A stretch of 64,000 nucleotides of DNA from Oceaniferula flava (GCF_016811075.1 NZ_JAFBGL010000001.1:372001-436000), one strand, 5' to 3'; shown: positions 9,941 through 20,240, numbered from the stretch's first letter. Notes: generated from the letters alone by a model not told the origin. Translations and numbers: made by a program.

Positions 9941-11521
9941 CTAGGCTTTTTTAAAGCGATCCTCTGCGGGAGTGCTGCCCTGGGAAACGGTCGCGGTGCC
10001 GTTGTTGGCCAGGTGGGTCAGGCAGTGGTAGACGTCCTCGGTATCGGCTTCGATCCATGAGGCAATCTGCTCGGCAGTCTGTTCGCTGTCGGTGAGTGCA
10101 CCTTTGACCTTCTGCAGGAGGTCGAGGAAGATGCCGGCGGCGGTTTTTCCTGCTTCCACACCAGGCTGGTGGTAGGCGTTGATGTTCACCAAGAGCGCGT
10201 AATGGGAGACGGCGCGCTCGAACAGGGCGATCAGCGCACCGATCATCCGGGCGTCGACCTCTTCGATAGAGAGCGTGATGGATTTGCGGCCGCTCTCATA
10301 CAGGGCGGTGCGGGTGCCGCGGAGGAAACCTTGGAGGTAATCGGCGGAGGTGGTGTTAGGATCGACTTCCACGCTGTTGCCATCGCGGCCCTTGCGGACT
10401 TCGATGAAAGTGGCGAAGAAGTTAGGCACCCCGTCACGCAGCTGCTGCACATAGGCGTGCTGATCGGTGGATCCCTTGTTACCGTAAACTGCGATGCCTT
10501 GGTGCACCACCTTGCCATCGAGGTCCTTCTCCTTGCCGAGCGATTCCATCACCAGCTGTTGCAGATACTTGGAGAACAGCACGAGGGAGTCCTTGTAGGG
10601 GAGGACGACCATGTCTTTCTCACCTTTGCCATTTCCTGCGTGGTGCCAGGCGAGGGCCAGCTGCATGGCGGCATTCTCGGAAGCGTTGTCGGTGCGAGTG
10701 AGTTCATCCATTACCTTGGCTCCTTCGAGCAGGGCGTCTATATCGATTCCTTGCAGTGCGGCGGGCACCAGACCGACGGTGGACATCACCGAAGTCCGGC
10801 CACCTACCCAGTCTTCCATGGGGAAGATCGAGAGGAAGCTGTTTTCCGTGGCGTAGTTAAAAAGTTTAGATCCTTCGCCGGTGATCGCCACCGCGTGATC
10901 GCCGAATTCCAGGCCGATGGCTTCGTAGGCGGCCTGTGCCTCCAGCATGCCATTGCGTGTCTCGGGGGTTCCGCCTGATTTGGAAACGACCAGTGACAAG
11001 GTCTTGCTGATGCCGCCCTGGGTCTTGGAAATGATTTCCGAGAGCGTGGCGTCCATGCCGGCAGGGTCGGTATTATCGAAGAAAAAGGTCTTCAGTGGGC
11101 TGTCTGCGCCGAGGGCCTCGTAAATGAACTGGGGTCCGAGGGCAGATCCGCCGATACCGATGATCAGCAGGTTTTCGAAGCGTCCGCCCTTGGGGTTGCT
11201 GACTTCGCCGCGATGCACTTTTTTGGCGAACGCCTTAAGGTCTTCCAGGGGCTCGGTGATTTGCTTTTTGATCTCGTCGTTCGGGGCGAGATCGGCATTG
11301 CGCAGCCAGTAGTGGCCAACCATCCGTCCTTCGTCCGGGTTCATGACCTCACCGGCTTCGATTTTTTTGATCCCATCAAAGGCGCGGGCGATTTCCTTTT
11401 CCAGCTTCTGCGCGTAATCGGCAGGTATGTCCATGCGAGAGGTGTCGATGGAGAATCCAAGTTCTGGATAACGGGTGACGGAGTTTTGGTAGCTTTGCCA
11501 ATGTGAGGATGCTTTCGACAT
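9941..11521 (-). CDS. pgi: Glucose-6-phosphate isomerase
   Basis: A 526-residue Pgi, a cytosolic enzyme interconverting glucose 6-phosphate and fructose 6-phosphate. It carries the two SIS-type sugar isomerase folds: LLIIGIGGSALGPQFIYEAL for the first phosphate-binding loop, then SLVVSKSGGTPETRNGM, EDWVGGRTSVMSTVGL (a Pgi signature) and the C-terminal catalytic Lys region HQPGVEAGKTAA. It is divergent from recQ with a shared upstream region, and ends at its own hairpin. Confidence 0.97.
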   Translation of the reverse strand: MSKASSHWQSYQNSVTRYPELGFSIDTSRMDIPADYAQKLEKEIARAFDGIKKIEAGEVMNPDEGRMVGHYWLRNADLAPNDEIKKQITEPLEDLKAFAKKVHRGEVSNPKGGRFENLLIIGIGGSALGPQFIYEALGADSPLKTFFFDNTDPAGMDATLSEIISKTQGGISKTLSLVVSKSGGTPETRNGMLEAQAAYEAIGLEFGDHAVAITGEGSKLFNYATENSFLSIFPMEDWVGGRTSVMSTVGLVPAALQGIDIDALLEGAKVMDELTRTDNASENAAMQLALAWHHAGNGKGEKDMVVLPYKDSLVLFSKYLQQLVMESLGKEKDLDGKVVHQGIAVYGNKGSTDQHAYVQQLRDGVPNFFATFIEVRKGRDGNSVEVDPNTTSADYLQGFLRGTRTALYESGRKSITLSIEEVDARMIGALIALFERAVSHYALLVNINAYHQPGVEAGKTAAGIFLDLLQKVKGALTDSEQTAEQIASWIEADTEDVYHCLTHLANNGTATVSQGSTPAEDRFKKA

Positions 11522-11685
11522 GGGGGCATAGTCACTGGAGGCCGTGCTGTATTCAAGTGATTAGTGTTCCATGGCGTGACTTTTTTGTGGCAGTGGCGTG
11601 CTGGGGCTTGAGGATCAAGTGGCGCACCGTGCGAGCGCGGGCATTCGGCATTGATTCGGTGCGGCGGTTTTGTTTTCTTCGCGGC

Positions 11686-13782
11686 ATGCCTCAACCGAGT
11701 GAACCACTGCCGACCTTGAAAAAATACTTCGGTTTCGATGGCTTTCTCGATGCCCAGGAGGAGGTCGTCGATCAGATATTGTCCGGTCAGGACGGCTTGG
11801 TGGTGATGCCCACCGGTGGTGGTAAGTCACTCTGCTACCAGCTTCCGGCGATGTGCCTGTCGGGGGTGACCTTGGTGGTTTCTCCGTTGATCGCGCTGAT
11901 GAAGGATCAGGTGGATGCCTTGTTGGAAAAAGGGATTCCCGCCACGATGATCAACTCCACCTTGTCGTGGGACGAGCAACGGCAGCGGATCGATCAGATG
12001 AAGCGCGGCGAGTTCAAGCTGGTCTACATCGCCCCGGAGCGCTTTCGCGTGGCCGCGTTCATGGAAGCCCTGAAGCAGGTGGAGATCTCCCTGTTTGCCG
12101 TGGACGAAGCCCACTGTCTGAGCCAGTGGGGGCACGATTTCAGGCCGGAGTATATGAAGCTGGGGCGGGCGCTGGAGCAGATCGGACGACCTCAGGCGAT
12201 CGCTCTCACCGCCACGGCAACTCCCGTGGTGAGAAAGGACATCCTCGAGGTGCTGGCTCTGCGCGAGCCTTTCGAGACGGTCAGTGGCTTCAGTCGACCG
12301 AACCTCTCGCTGAGCATCGTGGAGGTGGAAAAACACAAGGTGAAGCATGAGCGACTGAAAAAGGTGGTGGCCAAGTGGAAAACAGGGATTGTCTACTGCT
12401 CCACGCGCAAACGTGTGGAGGAGGTCGGTGAGCTATTGCACAGCTGGGGGATCAAAAGCATCGCCTATCACGGCGGCATGACTCCGGACGAACGCGACCG
12501 GACGCAGAATATTTTCATCAGTAAACAGGCGGACGTCGCGGTGGCGACCAATGCTTTTGGCATGGGGATCGACCGATCCGATGTGCGCTTCGTGCTGCAC
12601 TACGAAGTGCCCGGCAGCATTGAGGCTTACTATCAGGAAGCGGGTCGGGCAGGGCGTGACGGGGAGGCGGCCTACTGTGAGTTGCTATTCAACTACGCAG
12701 ACACTCGGACGCAGGAGTTTTTCATTGAAGGGGCGAATCCGGGCTACCAGACCATCGCGGATGTCTATCAGTTTTTACAAAACGACGCCGATGCTAATTT
12801 CGAGGTGCAGCGAACCATCGACGAGATCAAAGAGGGTGCAGAGGTGAAAAATGGCATGGCTGTTGGCAGCGCGATTGGCATCCTGATGCGCAACGGCTAC
12901 GCAGAACGTTTCGATATCTCAGGGAAACGGATGAAGGGCACCCGCTTGCTCAAGCCAGACCAAGCGCTCAATATTGATCGGCACGCGCTGGAGGAGAAGG
13001 AGCGGCGCGACCGCGAAAAGCTCGATTCCATGGTTCATTTCTGCTACGGTCAACAATGTCGCCAGCAGGCCATCTTGGAGTATTTCGGCGAGGACGATGC
13101 GCAGACATGCGGCACCTGTGACATCTGCATCAATGCCTTCGGTGGCTCTGCCCGCGAGCCGGCGGATGAGGACGAACTTTTGATCGTTAGAAAAGCATTA
13201 AGCGGTGTGGCGCGCATGAGTAGGAAAGTCAACGGCCGGTGGGAGGGTATTTTCGGACGTGGTCGCATTGTGCAGATGCTCATGGGTAGTAAGTCCCAGG
13301 AGATCAAACGGGTCCGACTCGATGAGCTCAGCACTCATGGGATTCTCAAGGACTGCGGCACCGCGTATTTGAATGAGCTTTTCAGATCCTTGCAGAAAGC
13401 CGGCCTGGTGTTCACGCAGCGGGGGGAGTTTCCCCTGATGACGCTTACCCCACAGGGTGAAAAGGTGATGTTAGGGAAGTCGTCGTGTCGACTGGTCTGG
13501 CCGGAGCAGCATCAGTCGAGCCCCGTGAAGGAGTCGGAGATGATTATCGAGGAGTTTGGCTTTGATGGTCAGCTCTATGATCAGCTCAGGGACCTGCGCC
13601 AGCAGTTGGCCCAGCGGGAGAGAGTGCCACCCTATCAAATCTTTCCTAACAAGACGCTGGAATATTTCACCCGACTCCGCCCCAAAACCATGGCCGCCGG
13701 CATGCGCATCAAGGGCGTGGGAGAGGTCAAGGCGGAGAAGTATCTGCAAGCCTTTGTGGATACGATTGTGGCATTCGATTGA
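11686..13782 (+). CDS. recQ: ATP-dependent DNA helicase RecQ
   Basis: A 698-residue RecQ. It is a 3'-5' superfamily 2 helicase for recombination and fork repair. Domains in order: helicase core with Walker A MPTGGGKSLCYQLP (Lys47) and DEAH box VDEAHCLSQWGHDFRPEY (140-143), second RecA domain with GRAGRDGEAA, zinc-binding RQC region with C-x4-C and CGTCDIC, winged helix, and a C-terminal HRDC domain (LYDQLRDLRQQLAQRERVPP). The start at 11686 (MPQPSEPLPTLKKYFGFDGF) matches family N-termini. The frame is open back to 11503, but that stretch runs into the divergent pgi gene and has a non-family composition. Confidence 0.96.
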   Translation: MPQPSEPLPTLKKYFGFDGFLDAQEEVVDQILSGQDGLVVMPTGGGKSLCYQLPAMCLSGVTLVVSPLIALMKDQVDALLEKGIPATMINSTLSWDEQRQRIDQMKRGEFKLVYIAPERFRVAAFMEALKQVEISLFAVDEAHCLSQWGHDFRPEYMKLGRALEQIGRPQAIALTATATPVVRKDILEVLALREPFETVSGFSRPNLSLSIVEVEKHKVKHERLKKVVAKWKTGIVYCSTRKRVEEVGELLHSWGIKSIAYHGGMTPDERDRTQNIFISKQADVAVATNAFGMGIDRSDVRFVLHYEVPGSIEAYYQEAGRAGRDGEAAYCELLFNYADTRTQEFFIEGANPGYQTIADVYQFLQNDADANFEVQRTIDEIKEGAEVKNGMAVGSAIGILMRNGYAERFDISGKRMKGTRLLKPDQALNIDRHALEEKERRDREKLDSMVHFCYGQQCRQQAILEYFGEDDAQTCGTCDICINAFGGSAREPADEDELLIVRKALSGVARMSRKVNGRWEGIFGRGRIVQMLMGSKSQEIKRVRLDELSTHGILKDCGTAYLNELFRSLQKAGLVFTQRGEFPLMTLTPQGEKVMLGKSSCRLVWPEQHQSSPVKESEMIIEEFGFDGQLYDQLRDLRQQLAQRERVPPYQIFPNKTLEYFTRLRPKTMAAGMRIKGVGEVKAEKYLQAFVDTIVAFD

Positions 13783-13855
13783 TCACTCGTTAGAACCTTG
13801 ATCGCTACCGAAAAAACTGGCCATTCTCCAGAAATCGGCCTAAGCTGGAGTCGAT

Positions 13856-14920
13856 ATGGACGCACTGATCCAACATGTGGAAAACGGCACCGAGCTGAGC
13901 TCGCGTGAAATCGATGTGGCTGCAGAGATGCTGCTGAACCCCGAGATCTGCGACGATAAAAAAGCTCGGTTTTTAAAGGCGCTCACCAACAAAGGCGAGA
14001 CTCCCGCTGAGATTGCCGGTTTTGTGGAAGCCTTTTTAGCGCGCGCCGTGGACCCCGGCGTGACGGAGCTGGATCTGGAGGGACCCACCCTCGATGTCTG
14101 TGGCACGGGAGGTGACAAGCTCAACATGTTCAACGTCTCTACCACCAGCATGTTTGTCATCGCCGCCGGCGGTGCGGTGGTGGTGAAACACGGCAACCGC
14201 GGTATCACTTCGAAGAGTGGTGGTGCGGACGTGTTAGAGGCGCTGGGAATCAATATCGAACACTCTCCGGAAGAATTCAGAAAATGTCTCGAGCACGCCG
14301 GCGTCGGCTTTCTGTTCGCTCCCAAATACCACCCTGCATTCAAGGCGGTGGGGCCCGTCCGCGCGGCTTTGGCCAAGGAGGGGGTGAGAACCATTTTCAA
14401 CCTGATCGGGCCGCTGTTGAACCCAGCTCGCCCTGAGTGCCAGCTGGTGGGTGTCTGTGACCCGGATCTCGATGCCGCCTACGCAGATATTTTACAACGT
14501 CTCGGTCGCGACAGCGCCTGGGTGGTGCATGGCACCACGGCAGACGGTGGCCCGGTGGATGAAGTCAGCCTGCTCGGGCCGACCCGTATTTGCAAATCCG
14601 GTCGATTCCAGTCGCCAGTCGATGAGGAAGTCAAACCCGAAGACTTTGGATTCACCGCCTGTGAAGTGGAAGACCTGCGCGGTGGTGATGCCGAGGTGAA
14701 TGCCAAGATCCTCACCGATGTGCTCAGTGGGGTGGAAACCGGACCGAAGCGCGAAATGGTGCTGCTCAATGCCGGAGCGGGACTGGCCTGCGCTGGCCTG
14801 GCCGATACCTTGGGGGCTGCGATCACGCTGGCTGCGCAATTGATCGATTCCGGTCAGGCGATTGAGCGACTGCACAAGCTGCAAGCCATCAGCAAGCAGC
14901 TCAGTGAGGCATCGGTCTAA
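13856..14920 (+). CDS. trpD: Anthranilate phosphoribosyltransferase
   Basis: A 354-residue TrpD. It transfers phosphoribose from PRPP to anthranilate, the second committed step of tryptophan synthesis. The helical N-terminal domain is followed by the PRPP loop DVCGTGGDKLNMFNVSTT (GTGGD at 83-87), KHGNRGITSKSGGADVLEALG, and FAPKYHPAFKAVGPVRAAL; all are family blocks. It begins 73 bp after recQ on the same strand. No other trp gene is near, so the pathway genes seem to be scattered. Confidence 0.97.
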   Translation: MDALIQHVENGTELSSREIDVAAEMLLNPEICDDKKARFLKALTNKGETPAEIAGFVEAFLARAVDPGVTELDLEGPTLDVCGTGGDKLNMFNVSTTSMFVIAAGGAVVVKHGNRGITSKSGGADVLEALGINIEHSPEEFRKCLEHAGVGFLFAPKYHPAFKAVGPVRAALAKEGVRTIFNLIGPLLNPARPECQLVGVCDPDLDAAYADILQRLGRDSAWVVHGTTADGGPVDEVSLLGPTRICKSGRFQSPVDEEVKPEDFGFTACEVEDLRGGDAEVNAKILTDVLSGVETGPKREMVLLNAGAGLACAGLADTLGAAITLAAQLIDSGQAIERLHKLQAISKQLSEASV

Positions 14921-15102
14921 CTGATGTTAGCCCATGTTTGGGCCGAACTTCACTAGGGGCTGGGCAAAGCGCTCGGCCATGATGTTCGTGCGTGGAACAA
15001 GCGCTCGAAATAATCAGAATAATTTAGCGGCAGAATCCGAAGATTCGTGTAGTCTGTGTTGTTGTGCATTTTGACCAACAATGACCACCCCATAAATTAT
15101 TC

Positions 15103-16215
15103 ATGAGTTCCCACGTTAAGCCTACCAAGATTCCCCAAGAGAGAGATTTTACCGGAGGTATGATTCACTCGCAGTCCTGCGCCTACATTGGCTCGACAGG
15201 AGAAAGAGACCTCGATCACAAGCTGCTAGCACTCTCGAAGGAGATTTCCGGCGGCGAAGATAACTGTCTGTTAGCCGAGATGCTGATCTCCGCGGTGAGA
15301 ACCTCGCGAGGGGCGGTGACCGAGGGGGATTTCAAAATGATGAACCGCTCACTCAAGGAGATGCGGATCGCCAACGAGGTGTTTTACCCTTATCGAAATT
15401 GCCGCAAGATCTCCGTGTTCGGTTCGGCTCGCACCGATCCGGAAGAGCCTGAATACAAGGCTGCGGTTGAGTTTTCCGACAAGATGCGTGAAGCCGGCTT
15501 CATGACCATCACCGGCGCAGGTCCGGGTATCATGGCCGCTGGTAACGAGGGCGCAGGACGCGAGGATAGCTTCGGCCTGAACATCAACCTTCCCTTCGAG
15601 GCCTCTGCCAATGCATTCATCGCCGGCGACGAGAAGTTGGTCGATTTCAATTTCTTCTTCACGCGCAAGCTGTCCTTCGTCAAGGAGTCCGATGCGGTGG
15701 CGGCCTTCCCTGGTGGCTTCGGCACCATGGATGAAATTTTCGAAACACTGACTCTGATCCAAACTGGAAAAGCCGCGATCTATCCGCTGGTGTTGATCGA
15801 TGCCAAAGGGGGGAAATACTGGAAGTTCTGGCAGCAGTTCGTGGTGGAGCACCTGAGCCGACTGAAACTCATCTCCGACGAAGATTTTTCACTCTACAAA
15901 GTCACGGACGATGTGGATGAGGCGGTGGAGGAAGTGGTGCGTTTTTACTCCAACTTCCACTCTTATCGCTACTGTGGCGATCGCTTAGTGATCCGCATGC
16001 AGCGTCAGCTCACGGAGGAGAAGATGAAGCAGCTGGCCAAGGACTTCTCGGATATCATCAAAAGTGGAACCTTCGAGCAATCCGGACCACTTCCGGCAGA
16101 GGGTGATGAGCCAGAGTTAGACAAGTTGGCCCGCTTGGTATTCCGGCACCGACGACGGAATTTCGGTCGACTGCGCCAGCTGATCGACTCGATCAATGAA
16201 GAGGGCGCGAGCTAA
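15103..16215 (+). CDS. LOG family protein (nucleotide 5'-monophosphate phosphoribohydrolase-like)
   Basis: A 370-residue protein with a Rossmann-like LOG domain at about residues 100-290. Visible motifs are ISVFGSAR, ITGAGPGIMAAGNEGA, the Arg-Lys pair in NFFFTRKLSF and the signature PGGFGTMDE (203-211). LOG enzymes release bases from nucleoside monophosphates, and many were once called lysine decarboxylases. It is much longer than the common 190-residue form. An N-terminal extension of about 100 residues and a C-terminal tail of about 80 flank the domain, as in the larger YgdH-type group. Substrate not determined. Confidence 0.88.
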   Translation: MSSHVKPTKIPQERDFTGGMIHSQSCAYIGSTGERDLDHKLLALSKEISGGEDNCLLAEMLISAVRTSRGAVTEGDFKMMNRSLKEMRIANEVFYPYRNCRKISVFGSARTDPEEPEYKAAVEFSDKMREAGFMTITGAGPGIMAAGNEGAGREDSFGLNINLPFEASANAFIAGDEKLVDFNFFFTRKLSFVKESDAVAAFPGGFGTMDEIFETLTLIQTGKAAIYPLVLIDAKGGKYWKFWQQFVVEHLSRLKLISDEDFSLYKVTDDVDEAVEEVVRFYSNFHSYRYCGDRLVIRMQRQLTEEKMKQLAKDFSDIIKSGTFEQSGPLPAEGDEPELDKLARLVFRHRRRNFGRLRQLIDSINEEGAS

Positions 16216-16305
16216 GCCAGAGGGCAGGGCGGTGATGAGATGTCACCGCTTGTTTGTTTTAATCTGCTCGTCAGGAAAGTTTATTGCTAGGGCTGTCGTA
16301 TTCGC

Positions 16306-17139
16306 ATGTCTATCGCCGCCAACTGCACCATGATGTTCACCCAACGCACACTTTCTACCTCCTCAATCCTCATTCTGTCCTTGTTGGTCCTGTTGGGATC
16401 GATGTCTTCCACTTGGGCCGAAGAGGCCGAGCCTGCGAGTCATAAAAACTCCCGGGTATTGATTACGGGGGCGAACCGCGGTTTGGGCTTGGAAATGGCC
16501 AAGCAGTTTGTCGCCAAGGGCTACCAAGTCATTGGCACGGCCCGCAAGCCGGAGCAGGCGGTGGCATTGAAGCAAACAGGAGCCACGGTGATGAAGTTGG
16601 ATGTTACCAGCGAAGCGGATATCGCTGCCTTGGCGAAGGCTTTGGAGGGCGAAAAAATCGACATCCTGATCAACAATGCCGGCTATTTCGGGCCGAAGCT
16701 GATGACGGAAAACCCGGAAAACCTCGCCAAGTTGACGCGTCAGGAAATGGAACTCTGTTATCGGGTCAACACCCTGGGGCCACTGTTCGTGACCCAGGCA
16801 CTGTTGCCGAACCTCAAACTCGCTGAAGATGCCAAGGTGGTGCATATTTCCACCCGCGCCTCGATCTTATCCAAGGGCACCAGTGGCACGGCCTATGGCT
16901 ACCGCGTGAGTAAAACCGCACTCAATATGGTGACCCGCACGATGTCCGGGGATCAGGCGATGAAGGGCATCCTCGTGGTGGCCATTGCTCCCGGGCACAA
17001 TAAGACGCATATGGGAACGGAGCGGGGGAAGCTGGATCCTCAGCAAAGTATGGCTCAAGTGATCGACCTGATCGAAAACCTGACGCGCAAACACCACGGC
17101 GGACTGTGGTATTACGATGGCAGCCGCCTGCCTTGGTAG
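16306..17139 (+). CDS. Short-chain dehydrogenase/reductase with N-terminal signal segment
   Basis: A 277-residue classical SDR. After a hydrophobic stretch (SSILILSLLVLLGSMSSTWA, about residues 18-37) resembling a Sec signal peptide with an A-x-A-like end, the Rossmann domain starts: VLITGANRGLGLEMAKQF (cofactor loop), LINNAGYFGP (NNAG), then a catalytic Ser-Tyr-Lys set in ISTRAS and YGYRVSKTAL. APGHNKTHMG follows. An SDR in the periplasm would be unusual, since NAD(P)H is cytoplasmic; the segment could instead anchor it to the inner membrane. ATGs at 16330 and 16333 are alternative starts. Confidence 0.85.
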   Translation: MSIAANCTMMFTQRTLSTSSILILSLLVLLGSMSSTWAEEAEPASHKNSRVLITGANRGLGLEMAKQFVAKGYQVIGTARKPEQAVALKQTGATVMKLDVTSEADIAALAKALEGEKIDILINNAGYFGPKLMTENPENLAKLTRQEMELCYRVNTLGPLFVTQALLPNLKLAEDAKVVHISTRASILSKGTSGTAYGYRVSKTALNMVTRTMSGDQAMKGILVVAIAPGHNKTHMGTERGKLDPQQSMAQVIDLIENLTRKHHGGLWYYDGSRLPW

Positions 17140-17172
17140 TCCCCGCAACGAGCGCACTCACATCCATTTGTT

Positions 17173-18453
17173 ATGAATCCTTTGACCTCATTTCTATCTC
17201 AGATCACCCAGATTAAACCTTCCGAGATGAAGGCCGCGCTGACGGCGTTTTTCTTCATCTTCGTGCTCATGGCATCCTACATGATCATGAAGCCGGTGCG
17301 CGATGCCCTGCCGAGCAACTGGGGGGATGTGAGTCTGGCGCAGCAGTGGACGCTGACCTTTTTGGTGTCGATCGTTGCGGTCTCGATTTACAACGTTTGT
17401 GCCTCCAAGATCTCGCTCCGCGTGCTGGTGCCGGGGGTGTTTGTGTTTTTCTCCATCAGCTTCACCGGACTGTTTCTAGCCTACCGCTCGGGCGTGGAAG
17501 TCACCTTGCTGGGGAAGATTTTCTATGTCTGGAGCAGCGTGTTCAGTCTGTTCCATATCTCGGTGTTCTGGAGCTTTATGTCCCAGCTTTACACCAAGGC
17601 AGAGAGCAAGCGCATCTTCGGGTTCATCAATACCGGTGCCAGTGCTGGCGCGATCAGTGGCCCCTTGTTAGTGGTGCTGCTGGCGCAGAAGATGAGCGTG
17701 GCCAATATCTTGTTAGTGACCAGTGGAGTGCTCTTGCTTACCCTGCCGCTGATCAAGCTGCTGAACACCTTTTTCGAGCGAGACGAAAACGCGGAGAGCG
17801 ATCGCCAGCAACTCAGCCCCAACCCTTTTTCAGGTTTTCAGGAATTGATCACCCACAAGCGCCTGCTGGGCATTGCTGCCTTTATTTTCATGTTCACCAG
17901 CATCAGTGCGTTTCTATATTCCACCCAGAAAAATGTCCTGGCTGAATTCTCCGAGGCCGATCGGACCTACTGGCTGGGCGTGGTGGAGCTGGTGACGAAC
18001 AGCCTGACCATTGTCATCGGCATCTTCGTGACCAACCGGCTGTCGCGTAAATTTGGCATGCCACTGACTCTGTCTCTGATTCCTTTCTTGGTAGCCATCT
18101 TGCTTCTGGTCTTGAGCATGAATCCCATCGCGCTCTACGTGCTCGCATTGCAGGTGGTGCGGCGCTCGGGGAACTACGCCATCACCCGTCCTGCCCGTGA
18201 GATTCTCTTCACCGCGGTGGATAAAGAGGCCCGGTATAAAACCAAGCCCATCATCGATGTTGCCGTCTACCGCGGCGGCGATGTGTTCTGGATTTGGATC
18301 ATTGCGCTGTTAGGCGATGGCTATTTCAAGCTCAGCATTGCCCAGATCCTCTGCGTGGGCACTGCGGTGGCCGTGCTCTGGGGACTGGTGGGTATCTACA
18401 TCGGCCGCAAGCATGAGGCCGATGAGGCAGCGGAGCTGGTAGAGAGCCCGTGA
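17173..18453 (+). CDS. NTP/NDP-exchange-transporter-like (ATP:ADP translocase type) membrane protein
   Basis: A 426-residue protein with about twelve membrane helices. Its N-terminus (MKAALTAFFFIFVLMASYMI then KPVRDALPSNWG) and the block SKRIFGFINTGASAGAISGP resemble free-living bacterial members of the ATP/ADP antiporter (Tlc) family, a distant MFS branch. Substrates of these non-parasite members are not established, so nucleotide transport is not claimed. It follows the SDR gene by 33 bp on the same strand. A perfect hairpin overlaps its stop codon. Confidence 0.75.
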   Translation: MNPLTSFLSQITQIKPSEMKAALTAFFFIFVLMASYMIMKPVRDALPSNWGDVSLAQQWTLTFLVSIVAVSIYNVCASKISLRVLVPGVFVFFSISFTGLFLAYRSGVEVTLLGKIFYVWSSVFSLFHISVFWSFMSQLYTKAESKRIFGFINTGASAGAISGPLLVVLLAQKMSVANILLVTSGVLLLTLPLIKLLNTFFERDENAESDRQQLSPNPFSGFQELITHKRLLGIAAFIFMFTSISAFLYSTQKNVLAEFSEADRTYWLGVVELVTNSLTIVIGIFVTNRLSRKFGMPLTLSLIPFLVAILLLVLSMNPIALYVLALQVVRRSGNYAITRPAREILFTAVDKEARYKTKPIIDVAVYRGGDVFWIWIIALLGDGYFKLSIAQILCVGTAVAVLWGLVGIYIGRKHEADEAAELVESP

Positions 18454-18464
18454 GACACGGGCTC
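18444..18464. terminator. Hairpin between convergent transporter and fumarase genes
   Basis: Perfect 9-bp stem GAGCCCGTG/CACGGGCTC with an AGA loop, overlapping the transporter stop codon. There is no T run on either strand, so it may slow or end transcription from both sides, or protect the 3' ends. Confidence 0.5.
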
Positions 18465-18476
18465 AATCCCTAAGAT

Positions 18477-20108
18477 CTAACACGCTGGGCACGAACTCAG
18501 CTGCTGGAAGAAATCGTTGCCTTTGTCGTCGACCAAAATGAAGGCAGGGAAGTTCTCCACCTTGATCTTCCAGACGGCTTCCATGCCGAGCTCTGGGAAA
18601 TCGACGACTTCCTGGCTCTTGATGTGTTCCTTGGCGAGCAGCGCTGCAGGGCCACCGGCGGAGCCGAGGTAGAACCCGCCGTGCTCCTTGCAGGCGTCTG
18701 TCACCATCTGGGAGCGGTTTCCTTTGGCCAGCATCACCATCGATGCGCCGTGTTTTTGGAAAAGGTCGACGTAGGGGTCCATGCGGCCGGCTGTGGTGGG
18801 GCCGAACGAGCCACTGGCCATCCCTTCGGGGGTCTTGGCGGGGCCAGCGTAGTAAATGGGGTAGTCCTTGAAGTAGTCGGGGATGCCTTCGCCGTTTTCC
18901 AATTTCTCCGCGATCTTGGCGTGGGCGATGTCGCGCGCCACAATGATGGTGCCGGTGAGGGAAATGGCGGTGGTGACCGGGTATTTGGAGAGGGTCGCGA
19001 GGGTGGCTTCCATGCCTTGATCGAGATCGATTTCCACGCCCTTGAATTTCCAGTCGTGGTATTTCTCCGGGATGAAGCGGCCTGGGTTGTCTTCGAGTTT
19101 TTCCAAGAAAATCCCTTCCTCGGTGATCTTTGCCTTGGCTTGTCGATCGGCCGAGCAGGAGACGCCGAGACCAACCGGGCAGGAGGCGCCGTGACGGGGG
19201 AGTCGGATCACGCGCACATCGTGGGCGAAATACTTACCACCGAACTGCGCGCCGATGCCTACCTTGCGGGACTCCTCGAGCAGTGTCTTCTCCAGCTCCA
19301 GGTCACGGAAGGCACGGCCGTGTTCGTTTCCTGATGTGGGAAGTTCATCGTAGTAGCGGGTGGAGGCCATTTTCACGGTCTTCAGGCAGGTCTCCGCCGA
19401 GGTGCCTCCGATGACGAAGGCGAGGTGATATGGGGGACAGGCCGAGGTGCCGAGTGTCTTCATCTTTTCAATGCAGAACTCCACCAGTCGTTTTGGGTTC
19501 AGCAGGGCCTTGGTTTCCTGATAGAGGAAGGTTTTGTTCGCCGAGCCACCGCCCTTGGTGATGAAGAGGAATTTGTAGGCATCGCCTTCCGTTGCGTAGA
19601 GATCGATCTGCGCTGGCAGGTTGGTCTTGGTGTTCACCTCGTCATACATGTTCAGAGGGGAGCTTTGCGAGTAGCGCAGGTTTTCTTCCTGGTAGGTCTT
19701 GTGGATGCCGTGGGAGAGCGCTTCCTCATCGTGGCAGCCGGTCCAGACCTGCTGGCCTTTTTTTCCCATCACAATGGCGGTTCCGGTGTCCTGGCAGCCG
19801 GGGAGGATTCCCTTCGCGGCGATCTCCGCATTTTTCAGCAGCATCAGGGCGACCATGCGATCGTTATCGGTCGCTTCCGGATCGTCGAGGATGGAGGCGA
19901 CCTGTTGCAGGTGGCTAGTGCGGAGTTTGAACGAGACGGCCTTGATCGCCTCGTTGGCCAACATGGTGAGTGCCTCGGGCTCAATTTTCAGAATCTTTTG
20001 GCCTTCAAATTCAGCTGATGACACATAATCGCTGCTGATTTTCACGTATTCCGTGCTGTCCTGGCCGAGTGGAAATGGGTCTTGGTAGAAAAAGGGTGTG
20101 TCTGACAT
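18477..20108 (-). CDS. Class I fumarate hydratase ([4Fe-4S])
   Basis: A 543-residue iron-sulfur fumarase of the FumA/FumB type, which interconverts fumarate and malate in the TCA cycle. The N-terminal alpha domain has the cluster Cys in [20 protein letters not shown] (C105), then [17 protein letters not shown] and [15 protein letters not shown]. The next Cys context is [21 protein letters not shown]. The C-terminal beta domain has [21 protein letters not shown] and the block [18 protein letters not shown]. As an oxygen-sensitive dehydratase it would be vulnerable to superoxide. It is divergent from rpsN. Confidence 0.95.
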   Translation of the reverse strand: MSDTPFFYQDPFPLGQDSTEYVKISSDYVSSAEFEGQKILKIEPEALTMLANEAIKAVSFKLRTSHLQQVASILDDPEATDNDRMVALMLLKNAEIAAKGILPGCQDTGTAIVMGKKGQQVWTGCHDEEALSHGIHKTYQEENLRYSQSSPLNMYDEVNTKTNLPAQIDLYATEGDAYKFLFITKGGGSANKTFLYQETKALLNPKRLVEFCIEKMKTLGTSACPPYHLAFVIGGTSAETCLKTVKMASTRYYDELPTSGNEHGRAFRDLELEKTLLEESRKVGIGAQFGGKYFAHDVRVIRLPRHGASCPVGLGVSCSADRQAKAKITEEGIFLEKLEDNPGRFIPEKYHDWKFKGVEIDLDQGMEATLATLSKYPVTTAISLTGTIIVARDIAHAKIAEKLENGEGIPDYFKDYPIYYAGPAKTPEGMASGSFGPTTAGRMDPYVDLFQKHGASMVMLAKGNRSQMVTDACKEHGGFYLGSAGGPAALLAKEHIKSQEVVDFPELGMEAVWKIKVENFPAFILVDDKGNDFFQQLSSCPAC

Positions 20109-20240
20109 GATGTTAAGTTAAATAAAGGCCGCAGCAGGTCCGGAGGCAACCTGAAACAGGACGGAACGAGAAAAATTTGCACTTTTGTTCAAAAATGGCT
20201 TGATTTACCCCTCAGAGCAGCTATCTCCGCTCCCCCAATT

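Noticed and set aside
11503-11685. Upstream extension of recQ
   Set aside because: The extra 61 residues do not look like RecQ, and the stretch overlaps the divergent pgi start.
14930-14945. Terminator after trpD (GCCCATGTTTGGGC)
   Set aside because: The stem is only 5 bp with no T run.
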